A DNA stretch of 64,000 bases, taken from positions 558,001-622,000 of the forward strand of contig NZ_JAUSQX010000001.1 of NCBI RefSeq assembly GCF_030811535.1, read 5' to 3'. Made by a program: the position numbers and the translations under genes. The stretch is from Trueperella bonasi. GTDB lineage: Bacteria > Actinomycetota > Actinomycetes > Actinomycetales > Actinomycetaceae. Positions 60,742 through 64,000 of this stretch are shown here, piece by piece. How positions within the stretch are numbered: position 1 is the first letter of the stretch; the number at the start of each line of letters is the position of its first letter. The notes beneath the pieces were generated by a model. That model was not told the origin of the DNA. It saw nothing but the letters and a program-made list of their open reading frames with translations, and did no database searches.

Positions 60742-61893
60742 TCAGCGGCTAACAGCCGCATTGTAAACGACGCGCGTTTTACTCGCGTAAGCCCCGGGGC
60801 CAACGCGTTCGAGAGCTGCTGCGCGGATATGCTCACGGGCAAAGTGACCGGATTCTTTCGCGGCGATCATCTGCAGCATCGCATCGGCCAGCGCGTCGAC
60901 GTCGTCAATCGGCACGACGAATCCGAACTCCGGGAGCACGTTAAACGATCCCCCGTCGGTAGCCGAGGCAATTGAGGGGGTGCCGACAGCGTGCGCTTCA
61001 GAAAACACCGTCCCTCCGGCTTCTTGTGCAGAAAACAGCACGTGGCAATCCGCATTTGCCATAAAAGCGGGCACGTCCGCCCGCTCCACCCTACCCGTGC
61101 ACGTCACGGCATGTGCGACACCGAGCTCTCGGGCAACGCTCGCGACCTCGGCAACCCGATCCGGGCTGCCTCCGCCGATTATCAGCCGTGTAGCTGGGCG
61201 TTGGGCGTGCACCCGTGCAAACGCGCGCACGGTTTCTTCCGGGCGTTTGTTGCGATCCAACACTGACAAGTGCACGAAAACGAACTCGCTGCTTTCCGAA
61301 TGGGCACGAGCCTCAGGACTGATACGAGTGAATGCGGTTGGCACCGGCAACGGGAAAATCTCGAATGGGCGCCCATAGACTGCGCTAGCACACTGAGCCA
61401 TGCCCTCCGACACGGAAAATCGGAAGCTTGTACCCGCCACGGCACGGTGAATTGCCCGGAAGCGCGGGCTACGCCGATCGCGCTCAAGTGAGGTTGGCCG
61501 GTGCTCGGTAATTCCGTACGGAACGCCCCAACGGTCAGACAACGCCTTCGCTAACAAGATTCCCGGGAACACCGAATGCGCATGAATCAGGTGCGGCACC
61601 CCGCAGGCTTGCTCGTAAGCGTCGGCCAACGGACCTGCATAGATATTGATAAGCGCCTGGTCTCCAGGAAAAATTCCTTTCGGTAACACGGGCACACCGC
61701 GGCGAAACACCCGGCCATTGCGCATGACTGGTTCCGGTTTACCCTGCCAAAACGAGTGCGGATCCAACGCAAGCACCCCCACGTCCATCCCGGCGTCGCG
61801 CAACATCTCCACCTGCTCGGCGAAGAAGATTCCGTTCAGCGGATTATCCGCGCTCGGATACCACGACGGTGTCCACACCACGTGTTCACTCAT
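60742..61893 (-). CDS. Family 4 glycosyltransferase
   Basis: The 383-residue GT-B enzyme starts at ATG 61893 (MSEHVVWTPSWYPS), which overlaps the upstream stop in ATGA; an extension to 61950 is rejected. It has NGIFFAEQVEML near the N terminus, HAHSVFPGILLAK, LSVLDRNKRPEETV at the start of the donor domain, and SAQEAGGTVFSEAHAVGTPSIAS with the Glu-rich donor-binding motif. It shares the NPLNGIFF-type N terminus with the partial gene at the window end, so they are related. Confidence 0.92.
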   Translation of the reverse strand: MSEHVVWTPSWYPSADNPLNGIFFAEQVEMLRDAGMDVGVLALDPHSFWQGKPEPVMRNGRVFRRGVPVLPKGIFPGDQALINIYAGPLADAYEQACGVPHLIHAHSVFPGILLAKALSDRWGVPYGITEHRPTSLERDRRSPRFRAIHRAVAGTSFRFSVSEGMAQCASAVYGRPFEIFPLPVPTAFTRISPEARAHSESSEFVFVHLSVLDRNKRPEETVRAFARVHAQRPATRLIIGGGSPDRVAEVASVARELGVAHAVTCTGRVERADVPAFMANADCHVLFSAQEAGGTVFSEAHAVGTPSIASATDGGSFNVLPEFGFVVPIDDVDALADAMLQMIAAKESGHFAREHIRAAALERVGPGAYASKTRVVYNAAVSR

Positions 61894-63455
61894 GGTTCTG
61901 GCACCACTTTCTGGTCCGGCACCCACTCGTTGGCGAGGAACAGATCGCAATAGACCCCCAGCGTGGACTGGCCGCGTAGTAGCCTGCGCGTAAACTGTTC
62001 CAAGCTCAGCGTGCCCGCCAGTGCTTCGAAAGCCATAGGATGATGACGTTCAGTGCGGATCCGGGCGAGGTTCGTCAGCGGGTCAAGAAGCCGAACTGCA
62101 GAGAGCACCGCCTTGATACGTTTCTTCCGTTCGGGTTCAATTTGGCCTACCCGCGGCGCAAAGTACTGCAGGTCAGCGTCGAAAGCACGCGCGAATCCCT
62201 CATTGACGAAACGTACATAGTGTTCGCGCTTGCCCGTGTGGAGCGCCCGCGGCCCGGAAAGCCACGCATCCCACACATCGGCGTTGAGCATAGGAAGCGC
62301 CCAGTTGAAACCGAAGTGTTCGTACCCGCGCATCGAGTTATTGATGTAGCGCGGCTGACGGGTCAGCGAATTGATATCCACAAGAACCTTGGCGTTATGT
62401 GCCGGGTCATTGGGGATCCACGTTTTTTCGAGATGATCACGCAGGCGCGCTACGAGAGGATCGGGCAAGTCAGCGAGGCTTGTAGCTCCGCGCAAGTGAA
62501 AGTGGTGGGCGGCCACGAGTCGCACGGCGTCGTCCACCGAGATCGCAGCGCCGGCCAATCGTTCGTCGTCGTGCTCATTTCCGACGATGGTGTGGCCGGC
62601 TAAAACGATTGCGCCGCTCTCGGTTTCTCCATGCAAATCGCCAAGCGCGTACCAGTCTTGGATATGCGGAAGCGCCTCCCCACTCCACGCGTACCGCAGA
62701 AAATCTCCCGTTTCAGGTCGAAGCCAGCGTTCCCTCACCACACCCGGCTCAAGCGTGATCCCACGCCACTCATACCCGGCACTCCGCGCTACCTCGCGCG
62801 ACACCCGCACCTCCGTAGATCCGGCCGTGCCGTAGGTAAAAGCAAGCACGTTACTCGCGCCAAGTTCGCGTAGCACCATCATGATGAGCCTCGAATCGGC
62901 TCCGCCAGAAAGCGGTACAAGCAGTTGCCGTCCGCTGGCCACAATGGGCTCGAAGGCCTTCAGTATGACACGGTAGAAGTACTCCAAGTATTCGTCCGGA
63001 TCCGCGTCGGCTTCTGTATACGAGGTCGCCATGCGGTACTCCGCCACCACACGCCCGGTTGAAATATCGGTCACCGCGCTTGCCCGCGCACTGGAGATTC
63101 CCGCGATGAGCGTCTGCGGACCGAACAGGTAACCGGCGTGCACAAATTCCGCTGCCGCGGCGCGATCAAGGCGGGGGCCACGCATTGCGTCTAACAGTGG
63201 TTCGGCGGTCGAGGAGACGAGCGGATCGGCGTCGTTGCTATATAGAATGGGAAAGCTGCGTAGGTTGTCCGTCACGGCGAAAGTTCCGGCCGTATTCACG
63301 ACGACGGCGGCCCAGTGCCCGCGTTGTGCCAGCGCCCAGTCCACAACTTCCTGACACTCGACATCGATAGGCGTGGTGCCGAGGTTGGCACGCCAGTACA
63401 CTGTTCCGATTCGCTGTTCGTATACGTCCCACAGCTCAGGATCGGCAAGCCTCAT
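61890..63455 (-). CDS. Asparagine-synthase-like protein of polysaccharide locus
   Basis: The 521-residue protein has an N-terminal amidotransferase-like domain (about 15-140) without the Cys2 nucleophile of glutamine-dependent enzymes, and a C-terminal PP-loop ATP domain with PLSGGADSRL at 181-190. Relatives occur in capsule and O-antigen loci, where an ammonia- or amine-dependent amidation of sugar carboxylates has been proposed; the nearby UDP-sugar dehydrogenase would provide such a carboxylate. That link is inference. It is coupled to the glycosyltransferase by an ATGA overlap. Confidence 0.8.
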   Translation of the reverse strand: MRLADPELWDVYEQRIGTVYWRANLGTTPIDVECQEVVDWALAQRGHWAAVVVNTAGTFAVTDNLRSFPILYSNDADPLVSSTAEPLLDAMRGPRLDRAAAAEFVHAGYLFGPQTLIAGISSARASAVTDISTGRVVAEYRMATSYTEADADPDEYLEYFYRVILKAFEPIVASGRQLLVPLSGGADSRLIMMVLRELGASNVLAFTYGTAGSTEVRVSREVARSAGYEWRGITLEPGVVRERWLRPETGDFLRYAWSGEALPHIQDWYALGDLHGETESGAIVLAGHTIVGNEHDDERLAGAAISVDDAVRLVAAHHFHLRGATSLADLPDPLVARLRDHLEKTWIPNDPAHNAKVLVDINSLTRQPRYINNSMRGYEHFGFNWALPMLNADVWDAWLSGPRALHTGKREHYVRFVNEGFARAFDADLQYFAPRVGQIEPERKKRIKAVLSAVRLLDPLTNLARIRTERHHPMAFEALAGTLSLEQFTRRLLRGQSTLGVYCDLFLANEWVPDQKVVPEP

Positions 63456-63547
63456 GTTCCCCGCGTTCCTCTCAGTTTCGCTGTGGCCATACTAGTATGT
63501 ATCTACGTCGGAGTTCGAATACCTCAGCCATTGAGAACGGAGTGCAC

Positions 63548-64000
63548 GTGCGCGTAGTCATGGTTACATCGTGGTTCCCCACCACGAAGAACCCCTCCTC
63601 GGGTTCCTTCGTGGTCAAAGATTGCCAGGCTCTCGCCCACGCCGGTGCTGACCTGTCGGTCGTTCATCTCGTGGCTCCGAACCTCGACGATGGCACCCGG
63701 CACACCACGGTACAGGGGATTCAAACAGCGCGTATCCCGATGGCCACGAACAATCCGTTGGCCATTGCCTGGGCTCGCCTTTTGCTCCAGCCATACATTG
63801 CCTCGGCGGATATCGTGCACACGCAGGCGATCTCAGCCATAGAACCCTTCGTCTTCCGCCGCCCAGGCAAACCGTGGGTACACACCGAACATTGGTCGGG
63901 CATTTCCAACCCGCATAACCTCTCCCCAACGTGGCAGAAACTCCAACCAGTGCTCAAACAACTTGAACGTTTGCCTGACGTCGTCGTAGCCGTTAATAAC
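63548..64000 (+). CDS. Family 4 glycosyltransferase, N-terminal part (cut by window end)
   Basis: The reading frame is open to the last base of the window (151 codons) and starts at GTG 63548 with GGAG 5 nt upstream; GTG 63542 is possible. It reads MRVVMVTSWFPTTKNPSSGSF, then HTQAISAIEP and HTEHWSGISNP, typical of the acceptor domain of GT4 enzymes like the one at 60742-61893. The nucleotide-sugar domain would lie beyond the window. It is divergent from the asparagine-synthase-like gene, with 92 bp between. Confidence 0.85.
   Translation, partial: MRVVMVTSWFPTTKNPSSGSFVVKDCQALAHAGADLSVVHLVAPNLDDGTRHTTVQGIQTARIPMATNNPLAIAWARLLLQPYIASADIVHTQAISAIEPFVFRRPGKPWVHTEHWSGISNPHNLSPTWQKLQPVLKQLERLPDVVVAVNN

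Noticed and set aside
1-64000. CRISPR array, prophage or integrative element with attachment sites
   Set aside because: No regularly spaced repeats, no integrase or phage structural genes and no duplicated tRNA ends were seen; the only mobile element found is the IS3 copy.

Overview
The window comes from an actinobacterium of moderate G+C content, most likely in or near the Actinomycetaceae. That placement rests on gene content and order, not on a database search. The supporting content is mtrA-mtrB-lpqB, a WhiB regulator, DUF3499/DUF5719 proteins, a moxR/DUF58/SpoIIM/RDD block, ferrochelatase next to the H2O2-dependent heme synthase ChdC, and several apparently leaderless transcripts.

1-24 kb is conserved housekeeping DNA. 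On the minus strand lie murB, a FemABX bridge enzyme, rpmG, three tRNA genes (Met, Thr, Tyr) with a recognisable promoter, fprA, hpf, comF and lpqB-mtrB-mtrA. The plus strand carries yajQ and a tightly overlapping operon (membrane protein, DUF4129, DUF4350, MoxR, DUF58). A SpoIIM protein, an RDD protein, a metallopeptidase-like protein, DUF3499, DUF5719, a 1003-residue GT2 membrane protein and WhiB follow.

24-30 kb holds an inositol-phosphatase-type enzyme and a TIGR03089 protein, then a metal-homeostasis region. Its centre is an ArsR/SmtB sensor with an intact alpha-5 zinc site. The sensor overlaps a small chimeric protein made of a His-rich head and a duplicated Cys-rich tail with 19 cysteines, so it looks like an actinobacterial SmtB-metallothionein operon. 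It converges on a four-gene Mn/Zn/Fe-type ABC importer.

30-35 kb has a BASS symporter, rfbA and a decayed stretch. The stretch contains an SRPBCC gene with an internal deletion, an Ltp-repeat membrane protein broken by two frameshifts, a nonsense codon and a complete 1307-bp IS3-family element, and a collapsed vapBC remnant.

35-44 kb is a heme/iron block: ferrochelatase, ChdC with a His-rich leader, a FecCD-type importer and a heterodimeric ABC exporter. A BrnT/BrnA toxin-antitoxin pair follows, bracketed by two 70-bp palindromic direct repeats, then a second BASS symporter.

45-64 kb is a surface-polysaccharide locus. It holds rmlD, two rhamnan-synthesis-F-type proteins with a small coiled-coil partner, a Wzm/Wzt exporter with a C-terminal extension, a DUF2142 protein, a UDP-sugar dehydrogenase and wecB (together suggesting ManNAcA), two paralogous DUF6541 membrane proteins, three GT4 glycosyltransferases (the last cut by the window edge) and an asparagine-synthase-like protein. 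rfbA and rmlD supply the ends of the dTDP-rhamnose pathway; rmlB and rmlC are not in the window.
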